Shown: positions 18,006 through 25,882 of the stretch, one piece after another | How positions within the stretch are numbered: position 1 is the stretch's first letter | Layout: each line of letters opens with the position of its first letter | Assembly (NCBI RefSeq): GCF_013359775.1 | Contig: NZ_JABMCI010000070.1 | Coordinates: 372,001-436,000, forward strand | Direction: 5' to 3' | DNA from: Cellulomonas humilata | GTDB lineage: Bacteria > Actinomycetota > Actinomycetes > Actinomycetales > Cellulomonadaceae | Length of the DNA stretch: 64,000 nt | The notes under the pieces: generated by a model | What the model was told of the DNA's origin: nothing | The model's database searches: none | The model's input: only the letters and a program-made list of their open reading frames with translations | Made by a program: the position numbers and the translations under genes

Positions 18006-19115
18006 GTGCAGCCGTTCACGGTCCGCGTGCCCGGCGAGGTCCTCGACGACCTGCGCGACCGCCTCGTCCGCACCCGCTGGCCACAGACCCTGGAGTCGGC
18101 CGGCTGGTCGCGTGGCGTGCCCGCGGACCAGCTGCGCCCACTGGTCGCGGACTGGCACGACGCGTACGACTGGCGTGCGGTCGAGAGGCGGCTGAACGCG
18201 GTCGAGCAGGTCCGCACCGAGATCGACGGGCAGACGATCCACGCGCTGCACGCCCGCTCGGCGGACCCGCACGCCCTGCCCCTGGTGCTGACGCACGGCT
18301 GGCCCGGCTCGGTCCTCGACTACCTGGACCTGCTGGGCCCGCTGACCGCTCCCGGGCCGGACGCGTTCCACGTGGTGGTCCCGCACCTTCCCGGCGTCGG
18401 CTGGTCCACCCCGCTGTCGGCCGAGGGCTGGGACCATCGCCGGATCGCCCGGGCGTGGGCGGTGCTCATGGACTCGCTCGGGTACACCCGGTACGGGGCC
18501 GCGGGCGGGGACACGGGGTCGGTGGTCTCGCCGGAGCTCGGCCGCGTGGCGCCCGGTCGCGTCGTCGGCGTGCACGTGCACGGCAACCTGGACGTGCCGC
18601 AGATCGGGCCGGACGACCGGCTGACGGCTGCGGAGTCCGAGCGGCTGGCCTGGGCCGACCGCCGTCGCGCGACCGACACCGGCTACGCCGCGCTGCAGTC
18701 CACCCGGCCGCACACGATCGGCTACGCCCTGGCCGACTCGCCCGTCGCGCAGCTCGCGTGGATCGTCGACAAGCTGCACGACTGGACCGACCCCGCGATC
18801 GACGACCCCGCAGAGGCGATCGGTCGGGACCACGTGCTCGACCTGGCGACGCTCCTGTGGGTCACCGGCACCGGCCCGACGTCCGCCCACCTGTACTACG
18901 AGAACCGGGTCGCTCCTCCTGGCACCCGCGTCCGCGACGACGTCCCGTTCGGCCGCGCGCTCTTCCCCACCGACCCCGCCGTCCGGCGCGCCGACGAGCG
19001 GGACCACCGGCTCGTGCACTGGACCGAGCACGACCGAGGTGGCCACTTCGCGGCGCTCGAGGCGCCGGACCTGCTCCTCGCCGACCTGCGGGCGTTCTTC
19101 CGCCCGCTGCGGTGA
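18006..19115 (+). CDS. Epoxide hydrolase (alpha/beta-hydrolase with EHN domain)
   Basis: A 369-residue epoxide hydrolase of the microsomal type. Residues about 1-110 form the epoxide hydrolase N-terminal (EHN) domain (FTVRVPGEVLDDLRDRLVRTRWP). The alpha/beta-hydrolase core has the oxyanion motif LTHGWPGSVLDYLDL and the nucleophile Asp169 in GGDTGSVVSPELG; the C-terminal His lies in HDRGGHFAALEAPDLLLADLRAFF. It should open epoxides to diols. GTG start at 18006 chosen because it lies just after the NTF2-like stop and matches the family N-terminus. Its stop abuts that of the convergent small gene (TGATCA at 19113-19118). Confidence 0.88.
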   Translation: MQPFTVRVPGEVLDDLRDRLVRTRWPQTLESAGWSRGVPADQLRPLVADWHDAYDWRAVERRLNAVEQVRTEIDGQTIHALHARSADPHALPLVLTHGWPGSVLDYLDLLGPLTAPGPDAFHVVVPHLPGVGWSTPLSAEGWDHRRIARAWAVLMDSLGYTRYGAAGGDTGSVVSPELGRVAPGRVVGVHVHGNLDVPQIGPDDRLTAAESERLAWADRRRATDTGYAALQSTRPHTIGYALADSPVAQLAWIVDKLHDWTDPAIDDPAEAIGRDHVLDLATLLWVTGTGPTSAHLYYENRVAPPGTRVRDDVPFGRALFPTDPAVRRADERDHRLVHWTEHDRGGHFAALEAPDLLLADLRAFFRPLR

Positions 19116-19355
19116 TCAGTGCAGCAGGCTGACGATCTCCCACGCCCAGGGTTCGGGCTGGAGGGCGATCCGGTCGCGCGCGAGGGCGAACGCTTCCTCG
19201 GGCGTCGAGACGACGACGCTGGCGTGGAAGGTGGTCGCGGTGCTGAGCACGCTGTAGAGGGGGCCCAGGGGGTTCCCGTCGTCGTCACACTTGCCGACGG
19301 CGACGATGAATGCCTGGTGCATCAGGTCGGGGGTGGTGTCGGTGAGGAGCGTCAC
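19116..19355 (-). CDS. Hypothetical 79-residue protein
   Basis: A small protein I do not recognise. It has an N-terminal segment containing AFIVAVGKCDDDGNPLGPLYS, then VVVSTPEEAFALARDRIALQPEPWAWEIVSLL, a strand-helix-strand pattern with no signal peptide. Codon use is that of the neighbours, supporting a real gene. It lies alone between the convergent epoxide hydrolase gene and the divergent GNAT gene. Confidence 0.6.
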   Translation of the reverse strand: MTLLTDTTPDLMHQAFIVAVGKCDDDGNPLGPLYSVLSTATTFHASVVVSTPEEAFALARDRIALQPEPWAWEIVSLLH

Positions 19356-19428
19356 ACCCTAGTCATCGGCAGGTTGACCCTGGACCTGGAACCCCGAGGG
19401 TGGGTGAGCCCGTGAGAAGGTCGTGATC

Positions 19429-20034
19429 ATGCCCGCTGCCATCCGGCCGTTCCACCCGTCCGACCTGCCCGCGCTCTACCGGATCTGCCTGCTCACCGGC
19501 GAGGCGGGTCGCGACGCCACGGCGCTCTACCACGATCCTGACCTGCTGGGACACGTCTACGCGGGGCCCTACCCGATCGCCGATCCCGGCCTGACGTTCG
19601 TGGTCGTGGACGAGCTCGGCCCGGCGGGCTACATCCTGGCGACAGCGGACACCCAGCGGTTCGAGCAGTGGCTCGAGCGGGCCTGGTGGCCGACGCTGCG
19701 GGCGCGCTACCCGCTGTCCGAGGACCCGCACGACGGCACCGAGGACCACGTGCTCGTCGGCCGGATCCACGAGTGGACGGCCGCCGACGAGTCGCTGGCG
19801 GACCGGTTCCCCGCCCACATGCACATCGACCTGCTCCCCCGCGCGCAGGGCCAGGGCCTGGGGCGCCGGCTCGTCGAGACGCTCTCGGCGGCGCTGCGCG
19901 AGCGCGGGGTGCCCGGGCTGCACCTCGGCGTCGACAGCCGGAACGAGGGCGCGATCGCGTTCTACTCGCGCGTCGGGTTCACGGAGGCGCAGCGGCACGG
20001 CTGGGGCAGGACGCTCACGCTCGACCTGACCTGA
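19429..20034 (+). CDS. GNAT-family N-acetyltransferase
   Basis: A 201-residue GCN5-related acetyltransferase. The acetyl-CoA motif A is visible as MHIDLLPRAQGQGLGRRLVETLSAALRERG (about residues 127-155), followed by LHLGVDSRNEGAIAFYSRVGFTEAQR. The length and the N-terminal IRPFHPSDLPALYRICLLTGEAG resemble OGA/NCOAT-like GNATs. The acceptor is unknown. ATG 19429 with GAGAAGG upstream is preferred over the in-frame GTG at 19423. The stop and that of the convergent channel gene face each other across 4 bases. Confidence 0.85.
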   Translation: MPAAIRPFHPSDLPALYRICLLTGEAGRDATALYHDPDLLGHVYAGPYPIADPGLTFVVVDELGPAGYILATADTQRFEQWLERAWWPTLRARYPLSEDPHDGTEDHVLVGRIHEWTAADESLADRFPAHMHIDLLPRAQGQGLGRRLVETLSAALRERGVPGLHLGVDSRNEGAIAFYSRVGFTEAQRHGWGRTLTLDLT

Positions 20035-20038
20035 GCGC

Positions 20039-20806
20039 TCAGTCCGGGCGCCCGTCGCGGTGCAGGGCGAGCACGCGACCGACGTCCTCGACCGTGACGC
20101 CCGGCAGGTCGAGGACGTGCCGCAGCTGCGTGAGCGCATCGACCCGCTCGGGAGCCTTCCGCGGGGTCAGGAACAGGTTGGCCAGGTAGCCGGTGAACGT
20201 CCCGAAGATGCCGACACCGACCACGATGATGATCGCGCCGACGATCCGGCCGGCGGTCGTCACGGGGAACTGGTCGCCGTAGCCGACGGTCGAGATGGTG
20301 ACGACGGTGTACCAGAGGGCGTCCGACGCGGTCGTGATGTTGGCGTCCGGGGCGTCGACCTCGACGCGCAGGATCGTGAGGCTGCCGAACTGGAGCACGA
20401 GGATGCCCGTGAGCAGGAGCGTGAACAGCGCGCTGCCTGCTCGGTCCCGCACGAGGGTCCGCAGGACGGAGCGGCCGCCGACGCCCCGCATGAGCCGGAA
20501 GACGCGGACCAGGCGGAAGATGCGCAGGAACTTGAGCTGGGCCAGCGGCAGGCTGGCGAGCAGGTCGGCCCAGCCGAAGTGCCGGAAGAAGTAGTCCTTG
20601 CGCGAGGGTGCGGTGGTGAGCCGGTAGGTGAAGTCGATGAGGAAGACGCCGCTGAAGATCGCGTTCATCGCCAGCAGGACGTTCTGCAGGTCACCGTCGC
20701 CCCGGGCCACCGCGACGAGGACCAGGTTGAAGATCGACAGCAGCGACAGCGCGCCGATGAAGATCTCGTACCCGATGTTCTTCAGCTCGCTGCGCTGCGC
20801 GCTCAC
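20039..20806 (-). CDS. Voltage-gated-type potassium channel
   Basis: A 255-residue membrane protein with six predicted membrane segments. The selectivity filter TVGYGD is at residues 173-178, preceded by the pore helix ASDALWYTVVTIS. The fourth segment carries regularly spaced Arg (LKFLRIFRLVRVFRLMRGVGG), a voltage-sensor pattern. The inner helix is IVGAIIIVVGVGIFGTFTGYLANLFL and the C-terminal 40 residues are cytoplasmic. It should conduct K+ across the inner membrane. The GTG at 20806 (VSAQRSELKN) is chosen because the region above it encodes a non-conserved, Arg-rich run. Confidence 0.9.
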   Translation of the reverse strand: MSAQRSELKNIGYEIFIGALSLLSIFNLVLVAVARGDGDLQNVLLAMNAIFSGVFLIDFTYRLTTAPSRKDYFFRHFGWADLLASLPLAQLKFLRIFRLVRVFRLMRGVGGRSVLRTLVRDRAGSALFTLLLTGILVLQFGSLTILRVEVDAPDANITTASDALWYTVVTISTVGYGDQFPVTTAGRIVGAIIIVVGVGIFGTFTGYLANLFLTPRKAPERVDALTQLRHVLDLPGVTVEDVGRVLALHRDGRPD

Positions 20807-21122
20807 GCGACGAGTGTGGCACCCGGCCTGGCCCCGACCGGTACCCCGCACTCCGTGTCGCACCACCTTCCCGTCATGGCGCTCGTGTGACGGGCGTCAA
20901 AGACTGCTTGACTCCGGAGGGCACGAGGGGGCACTCTGGTCATGACGTCGCAGGGCCGGTCTCCAGGAGGGTGGGGACCGGCCCTGCGCGACGTGGTTGC
21001 CCACCGGTACCCCTCAGTTCGAGGGGGCCCCGGCCGATCAGAGCAGGTGCCCGCGTGTGCAACGTCGCCAGCGACGCACCTGCGGTGCGCTCGGGCGCCA
21101 CTGTCACGTCAGGAGCCCTCCC

Positions 21123-22727
21123 GTGTCCGTCTCGACCCGACTCTCCCGCGCCTCGATCCGCGTCAAGATCCTGGGACTGGTCGCCGTGTTCGCCATCGCG
21201 TCGAGCGCACTGGGCGCCTTCGCCGTCGTGCAGGTGCAGAACATCAAGGGTGACGCGACCGAGATGGCTGCCACCCAGTCCACCGTCGGGACATCGCTCG
21301 CGGCACTCAAGGACGCGCTGTGGACCGTGCGGATGTTCATCCCGCTGGTGATGGCGTACGAGGGAGAGGGCAAGCAGGCGCAGTTCGACAAGCTGCAGGA
21401 CGCCTACGCGTCGATGGACACGGCGTCCAGCGACTTCGCGGCGGCGTACCAGGGAGTGCACGGCGGCGACCTCCCGGCCAACTGGGACGAGTTCACGACC
21501 TCGTGGGCGAACTACCGCGCCATGGTGGACGGTGACCTCATGGCGGCCGCGATGGCCGACGACCGGCCGCTGTTCGCCGAGGTGCGCGCCGGCGGCGCTG
21601 CCGACCTGGGTGCCGCGATGATCGCCAGCCTGACCGAGGTCGATGCTCAGGTCACCGAGTCGATGGACGCGATCACCGACCGGGTCGAGGCCGAGGCGTC
21701 GGCCTCGACGAGGTGGACCGTGGCGATCCTGCTCGTCGGCGTCCTGCTCGCGTCTCTGCTCGGCGTCCTGCTCGCCGGGTCGATCCGGCGCGCCGTGGTG
21801 GACGTCAAGCGTGCCGTCGACGCGATGGCGACCGGCGACCTCACCGTCGCGGCGACGCCCCGCTCCGGCGACGAGATCGGCCAGATGGCGGCGGCGCTCG
21901 GCGTCACCCAGGCCGCGCTCCGGGCCGTGATCTCCAAGGTCATCGAGATGTCGCACACCGTGGCCGCCGCCGCCGAGGAGCTGTCCGCAGCCAACGGCGA
22001 GGTCGCCGCCGGCTCGGAGGAGACCAGCGTCCAGGCCGGCGTCGTGGCCGCCGCCTCGGAGCAGGTGTCCCGGAACGTGCAGACCGTCGCCGCGGGGGCG
22101 GAGCAGATGGACGCCTCCATCCGGGAGATCGCGCAGAACGCCAACGACGCCGCCCGGGTCGCGGAGCGCGCCACGGGCGTCGTCGCGAGCACCAGTGCGA
22201 CGGTCGGCAAGCTCGGCACCAGCTCGCTGGAGATCGGCAACGTGGTCAAGGCGATCGCGTCGATCGCGGAGCAGACCAACCTGCTGGCTCTGAACGCGAC
22301 CATCGAGGCCGCTCGGGCGGGGGAGTCGGGCAAGGGGTTCGCCGTCGTCGCCGGCGAGGTCAAGGAGCTCGCGCGGGAGACCGCCCAGGCGACCGAGGAG
22401 ATCACCCGTCAGGTCGAGGCGATCCAGGCCGACACCGGTGGAGCGGTCGACGCGATCGGGGAGATCTCCGCGATCATCGCGTCGATCAACGACTACCAGA
22501 CGACGATCGCCGCGGCGGTCGAGGAGCAGACCGCGACCACCAAGGAGATGTCCCGCTCGGTCGCGGAGGCCGCCACCGGCTCCGGGGAGATCGCCGTCAA
22601 CATCTCCGGTGTGGCGTCCGGCGCGGCATCCTCGTCCCAGACGCTGGTGCAGATGGCGTCCTCCGTGGGTGAGCTCGCGCGGCTGTCCGCCGACCTGCGG
22701 GCGGAGCTGGCGGCGTTCACGTACTGA
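21123..22727 (+). CDS. Methyl-accepting chemotaxis protein
   Basis: A 534-residue chemoreceptor. TM1 is at about residues 14-36 ([21 protein letters not shown]), an extracytoplasmic four-helix sensor region follows to about 195, and TM2 is at about 200-222 ([21 protein letters not shown]), with a HAMP domain next. The signalling hairpin tip is [18 protein letters not shown] then [15 protein letters not shown]. The ligand is unknown. GTG start at 21123 follows AGGAG at about 21110-21114; the frame is open further up but lacks coding character. No che or flagellar genes are in the window. Confidence 0.92.
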   Translation: MSVSTRLSRASIRVKILGLVAVFAIASSALGAFAVVQVQNIKGDATEMAATQSTVGTSLAALKDALWTVRMFIPLVMAYEGEGKQAQFDKLQDAYASMDTASSDFAAAYQGVHGGDLPANWDEFTTSWANYRAMVDGDLMAAAMADDRPLFAEVRAGGAADLGAAMIASLTEVDAQVTESMDAITDRVEAEASASTRWTVAILLVGVLLASLLGVLLAGSIRRAVVDVKRAVDAMATGDLTVAATPRSGDEIGQMAAALGVTQAALRAVISKVIEMSHTVAAAAEELSAANGEVAAGSEETSVQAGVVAAASEQVSRNVQTVAAGAEQMDASIREIAQNANDAARVAERATGVVASTSATVGKLGTSSLEIGNVVKAIASIAEQTNLLALNATIEAARAGESGKGFAVVAGEVKELARETAQATEEITRQVEAIQADTGGAVDAIGEISAIIASINDYQTTIAAAVEEQTATTKEMSRSVAEAATGSGEIAVNISGVASGAASSSQTLVQMASSVGELARLSADLRAELAAFTY

Positions 22728-22749
22728 GCGGCGGAACCGCCGACCGACG

Positions 22750-22785
22750 GCGCGGGTGACCCCGGGGCGATGGGGTCACCCGCGC
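22750..22785. terminator. Bidirectional hairpin terminator
   Basis: Perfect 14-base stem GCGCGGGTGACCCC (22750-22763) with its complement at 22772-22785 and an 8-base loop. It lies 22 bases after the chemoreceptor stop and 6 bases after the convergent SRPBCC gene's stop, exactly where a shared terminator is expected. No U-tract, as is common in high-GC actinobacteria. Confidence 0.75.
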
Positions 22786-22791
22786 CGAGGA

Positions 22792-23583
22792 TCAGGCAGG
22801 GACCGACAGGCCTTGCAGCCACGCCTGCCAGGCGGGCTCCTCGCTCCGCACGTAGTCCGCCGCGTCGGCCGAGAACAGGTACGCCCGGACTCCCGCCGTC
22901 GCGGTGCCGTCGCCCATGCCCCACGAGTAGACGCTGAGCATCCCGGGCACCGGCGCAGTCAGCCGGATCAGCGTCTGTCGCTCGCCGACCCGCTCGACCG
23001 TGCCGGTGGCGCCGCGCACGTCGACCGTCGCGCCCTCGTCTCCCAGGCCGAGCGACGTGCGCAGGGCCGACCAGAGGGCCTCCGGGTCTCCGGGGTGGGT
23101 GGCGGCGGCCTCCAGATGGGTGGCTTCCTGGCCCGGGAAGTGCGCCAGGTAGAGGCGCAGGTTGTCGAAGAACGGCATCCAGCCGGGAGCGAGCGTGTCC
23201 CACCACTCCTGCTCCCAGTCCGCACCGATGCCGAAGCCGCTGCTGGTGACGCGCACGACGCAGGTGCCGCCGGACTTCGCCTCGACCACGAACTCGGACG
23301 TCAGCGGGCTGAGGGACTCCGGGTCCTTGCCCATCAGGGCGGCCCAGTCCTCCTCGTAGACGAGGCGGCGCGGCGGCTCCCAGCCGGTGACCTGGCCGGT
23401 CGAGTCCATCTCGGGGCCCATGACGAAGCGCAGGGAGCCACCTTCGTGCTCCTCCAGCTCGGTCGGCCCGAACCACGCGCTCATGCCCTTGGCGGTGGCG
23501 ATGGCGTCCCAGACCTGCTCGGGGGTGCCGGGGACCTCGACGCTGAACTCCAGGCGGTACGGGACGTTGGTGATCGTGCTCAC
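22792..23583 (-). CDS. SRPBCC (AHSA1-like) domain protein
   Basis: A 263-residue protein whose first 145 residues are an SRPBCC/AHSA1-like lipid-or-ligand-binding domain: YRLEFSVEVPGTPEQVWDAIATAKGMSAWFGPTELE, then GWEPPRRLVYEEDW and WEQEWWDTLAPGWMPFFDNLRLYLAHFPG. The C-terminal part is a second, looser domain. The GTG start at 23583 overlaps the stop of the upstream ArsR gene by 4 bases; ArsR-AHSA1 pairs are a very common arrangement. Function beyond ligand binding or stress response is not known. Confidence 0.85.
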   Translation of the reverse strand: MSTITNVPYRLEFSVEVPGTPEQVWDAIATAKGMSAWFGPTELEEHEGGSLRFVMGPEMDSTGQVTGWEPPRRLVYEEDWAALMGKDPESLSPLTSEFVVEAKSGGTCVVRVTSSGFGIGADWEQEWWDTLAPGWMPFFDNLRLYLAHFPGQEATHLEAAATHPGDPEALWSALRTSLGLGDEGATVDVRGATGTVERVGERQTLIRLTAPVPGMLSVYSWGMGDGTATAGVRAYLFSADAADYVRSEEPAWQAWLQGLSVPA

Positions 23584-24167
23584 GGGTTCATCTCCTCTGG
23601 GACGGGGTGGGCGGCGACGACGAGCCGGTGCAGGCGCCCGTCGTCGTGGTGGTAGCGCGCGGCCAGGTCGAGCACCGCGGCGGTCAGGTCGTCCGCGAAC
23701 GCAGCCCGGTCGGCGGCCGACCGGAAGCCGATCTGCGTGTCGATGGTCAGCGTCGGCAGGCGTCCGCCGGAGGTGCCGGCCCGGCGTGCCAGGGCGCCGA
23801 CCTCGCGCACCAGCCGGCCGGCCAGCGCGACGAGGTACCCCGCCGACAGGTGGTCGGCGTTGGCGTCGGGGTCGGCCGCGGACACGCTCACGGCCGCCGG
23901 CGACACGACGTACGACGTCGCCGACGCCTGGAGCACCCGCTCGGTGATGCCCCCGTGCCGACGCTCCTCCGACAGCTCGACCAGACCGTGCGCCTCGAGC
24001 GACTTGAGGTAGTAGTTGACCTTCTGGCGCGTGATGCCGACCCGGGCGGCGAGCCCGGCGGCGGAGGCGGGCACGGCCAGCTCGCTGAGCAGCCGGGCCC
24101 GCACCGGATCCAGCGCGGCGGCGGCTGCCTCCGCGCTCTCGATGACCTCGACGTCCTGCATGAGCAT
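23580..24167 (-). CDS. ArsR-family transcriptional regulator
   Basis: A 195-residue winged-helix regulator. The DNA-binding domain is at residues about 13-75: LDPVRARLLSELAVPASAAGLAARVGITRQKVNYYLKSLEAHGLVEL. There are no ArsR-type Cys metal sites, and the long C-terminal half (about 80-195) suits a ligand domain or dimer interface. ATG 24167 is preferred since AAGGG sits about 7 bases upstream. It overlaps and co-regulates the SRPBCC gene. A perfect dyad (24175-24200) covers its ribosome binding site. Confidence 0.85.
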   Translation of the reverse strand: MLMQDVEVIESAEAAAAALDPVRARLLSELAVPASAAGLAARVGITRQKVNYYLKSLEAHGLVELSEERRHGGITERVLQASATSYVVSPAAVSVSAADPDANADHLSAGYLVALAGRLVREVGALARRAGTSGGRLPTLTIDTQIGFRSAADRAAFADDLTAAVLDLAARYHHDDGRLHRLVVAAHPVPEEMNP

Positions 24168-24174
24168 CACGATG

Positions 24175-24200
24175 CCCTTGACGAGAAAACTTGTCAAGGG
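24175..24200. promoter_or_regulatory. Candidate ArsR operator dyad
   Basis: CCCTTGAC (24175-24182) and GTCAAGGG (24193-24200) form a perfect 8-base inverted repeat around an AT-rich 10-base spacer. It overlaps the ArsR ribosome binding site, so binding of the repressor dimer would block its own operon. The length and symmetry are as in other ArsR sites; the assignment is inferred. Confidence 0.6.
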
Positions 24201-24282
24201 TCCCGCGCGACCCGGTGCAGGCCGTGCACGATTGGTCCGAACCCGCCCTGGCCGACGGCGGCCGGTGTGGAACGATCGCCGG

Positions 24283-24699
24283 ATGGCGCACACCGGGACG
24301 AACTGGTCATCGTGGTCGTTGGGGCTCGGAGCTGTGCTGTGCCTGGCCGCGTGCTCGAACGCGGATCCCACCGAGGAGTCACCGTCCGCCCCGCCCGCGA
24401 CAGAGTCGGCCGAGAGCGCTCCGCCGAAGGCCGAGGAGAGTGCGGCACCTGACGCCGAGAGCAGTGTCTCCGGCGCGGACCTGTGCGAGTACCTCGCCGG
24501 CCAGCTGCCCCAGCTGCGGGAGATCGGCTCGGAGGTGGGGGCGATGGCCAACGTGACCGTGAACCTCTACAGCTGGTACGAGGGTCAGGGCGCGGTGCCC
24601 GACGGCACCGAGATCGACACCCTGATCGCGCAGGAGTGCCCCGAGGTCGGCGCTGAGGTGCTCACGCTCGCCGGGATCGAGAGCTTCGCGACGCTCTAA
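24283..24699 (+). CDS. Putative lipoprotein
   Basis: A 138-residue secreted protein. The signal peptide ends with lipobox LAAC (Cys24), so it is probably lipid-anchored on the outer face of the membrane. A Ser-, Glu- and Pro-rich linker spans residues 25-60, followed by a small domain with two Cys (LCEYLAGQLPQLREIGSEVGAM, then TLIAQECPEVGAEVLTLAGI) that may pair. I do not recognise the domain. It is divergent from the ArsR operon. Confidence 0.75.
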   Translation: MAHTGTNWSSWSLGLGAVLCLAACSNADPTEESPSAPPATESAESAPPKAEESAAPDAESSVSGADLCEYLAGQLPQLREIGSEVGAMANVTVNLYSWYEGQGAVPDGTEIDTLIAQECPEVGAEVLTLAGIESFATL

Positions 24700-24741
24700 C
24701 GGCGCCGACACCTCCGACGCAGGCCCTGACCTGCAGACACA

Positions 24742-24815
24742 TGGAGCGGGTGACGAGAATCGAACTCGCGCTATCAGCTTGGGAAGCTGAAGTTCTGCCA
24801 CTGAACTACACCCGC
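24742..24815 (-). tRNA. tRNA-Gly (CCC anticodon)
   Basis: The complement folds as a cloverleaf: acceptor GCGGGTG pairs with CACCCGC, D arm TAGTTCAGTGGCAGA, anticodon stem TCAGC/GCTGA around loop TTCCCAA giving anticodon CCC, and T arm GAGTTCGATTC. The 3' CCA is encoded (24742-24744). It reads GGG glycine codons. Confidence 0.95.
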
Positions 24816-24873
24816 GTGGACCGTCGTGATCGGTCCGCCAGGAATCATACCCGGACCGGTCACGACAGCGAAC

Positions 24874-25854
24874 TCAGCTGCGCAGCGTCATCGTGAACCC
24901 GCCGCAGCGCTCCTCGCCGGGCTCCAGGACGAAGACGCCGGTGCCCGGGACGCCCGCGGCGTGCAGCGAGAACCCGTTGTTCACGTTGGTCACCGGCTCC
25001 ACCGCGAAGTACGGCCGCTTGCGGGGCGCGTACAGGACCAGGTGCGCGTAGACGGGGTCGGCGTGCAGGTCGACGCTCACGCCGAGGTCCTGGTAGCTGA
25101 TCCGCACGGGCGCGCCGGGCTCCCACGCGGTGAGCACGTCGTCGACGAACGTCGAGGTCAGCGGGCGGGCCACCCGGAAGTCGGCGCGCTGCGGCAGGGC
25201 GCCGGCGGGGCCGGACGCGAGGGCGTTGACCAGCGAGTACCCCTGATGCGCGGGGACCTCGAGCACGGGCTGCCCCGGAGTCGGGGGCGCCGAGGTGCCC
25301 ACCGGCGACAGCGTGCGCTGGAAGTACGGGTGGTGCCCGAACCCGGCGGGGAACGGCTCGCGGTCGACGTTGCGCACCGACGTCCCGACGACGAGCTTGT
25401 CGCCGGCCAGCGCGTAGGTGATCTGCGCGCGGAACTGCCACGGGAAGTTCACGCCGACCAGGCCGGTGGTGTCGAGCTCGAGGACCACGCGCGTCTCGGT
25501 GCGGTCGGTCGCCGTCCAGGCGGAGTGCCGGGCGGCGCCGTGGATGGCCGTGCCGTCAGCCCCGTTGCGCTGGAGCTGCCAGGTGCGGTCGCCGAACGGC
25601 AGCACGCCGTCCCGGATGCGGTTGGACCACGGGACCATCGGGAAGCTGGAGCACTTCTCGGGCTCGCCCAGCACCGTCCGCCGGGTCGGGCGCAGCAGGT
25701 CGCGCCAGACCCCGTCCGAGGTGCGGATCCGCCCGCCGGCGAGGGACGCACCCGTCGCCGGCAGCACGTCGAGCTCCCAGGTCCCGTTGCGGAGGGTGAC
25801 CATCCGCTCCGCGACGACGGACGGAAGCGCTTCGATCTCCTGGACAGCCGTCAT
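24874..25854 (-). CDS. Aldose 1-epimerase (mutarotase)
   Basis: A 326-residue aldose 1-epimerase of the GalM fold. Recognisable are FPMVPWSNRIRDG, AIHGAARHSAW (substrate His), PFPAGFGHHPYF (second His) and the region near the catalytic Glu, YFAVEPVTNVNNGF. It interconverts alpha and beta anomers of free sugars. The gene begins about 29 bases after the cellobiose phosphorylase stop and is surely in the same operon. The phosphorylase releases D-glucose, so the epimerase would supply the anomer that glucokinase uses. ATG 25854 is used; an adjacent GTG at 25857 is possible. Confidence 0.85.
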   Translation of the reverse strand: MTAVQEIEALPSVVAERMVTLRNGTWELDVLPATGASLAGGRIRTSDGVWRDLLRPTRRTVLGEPEKCSSFPMVPWSNRIRDGVLPFGDRTWQLQRNGADGTAIHGAARHSAWTATDRTETRVVLELDTTGLVGVNFPWQFRAQITYALAGDKLVVGTSVRNVDREPFPAGFGHHPYFQRTLSPVGTSAPPTPGQPVLEVPAHQGYSLVNALASGPAGALPQRADFRVARPLTSTFVDDVLTAWEPGAPVRISYQDLGVSVDLHADPVYAHLVLYAPRKRPYFAVEPVTNVNNGFSLHAAGVPGTGVFVLEPGEERCGGFTMTLRS

Positions 25855-25882
25855 CACAGCATCCCGTCAGCGCCCCGCGGGG

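Noticed and set aside
20807..21122. Possible cyclic di-GMP riboswitch or sigma-D promoter ahead of the chemoreceptor
   Set aside because: None of the GEMM landmarks is present; only a weak GTCAA-7-TTGAC dyad (20896-20912) is seen.
21647..22405. A minus-strand frame of 252 codons within the chemoreceptor gene
   Set aside because: Ala- and Ser-rich reflection of the coiled-coil coding sequence; no independent evidence.
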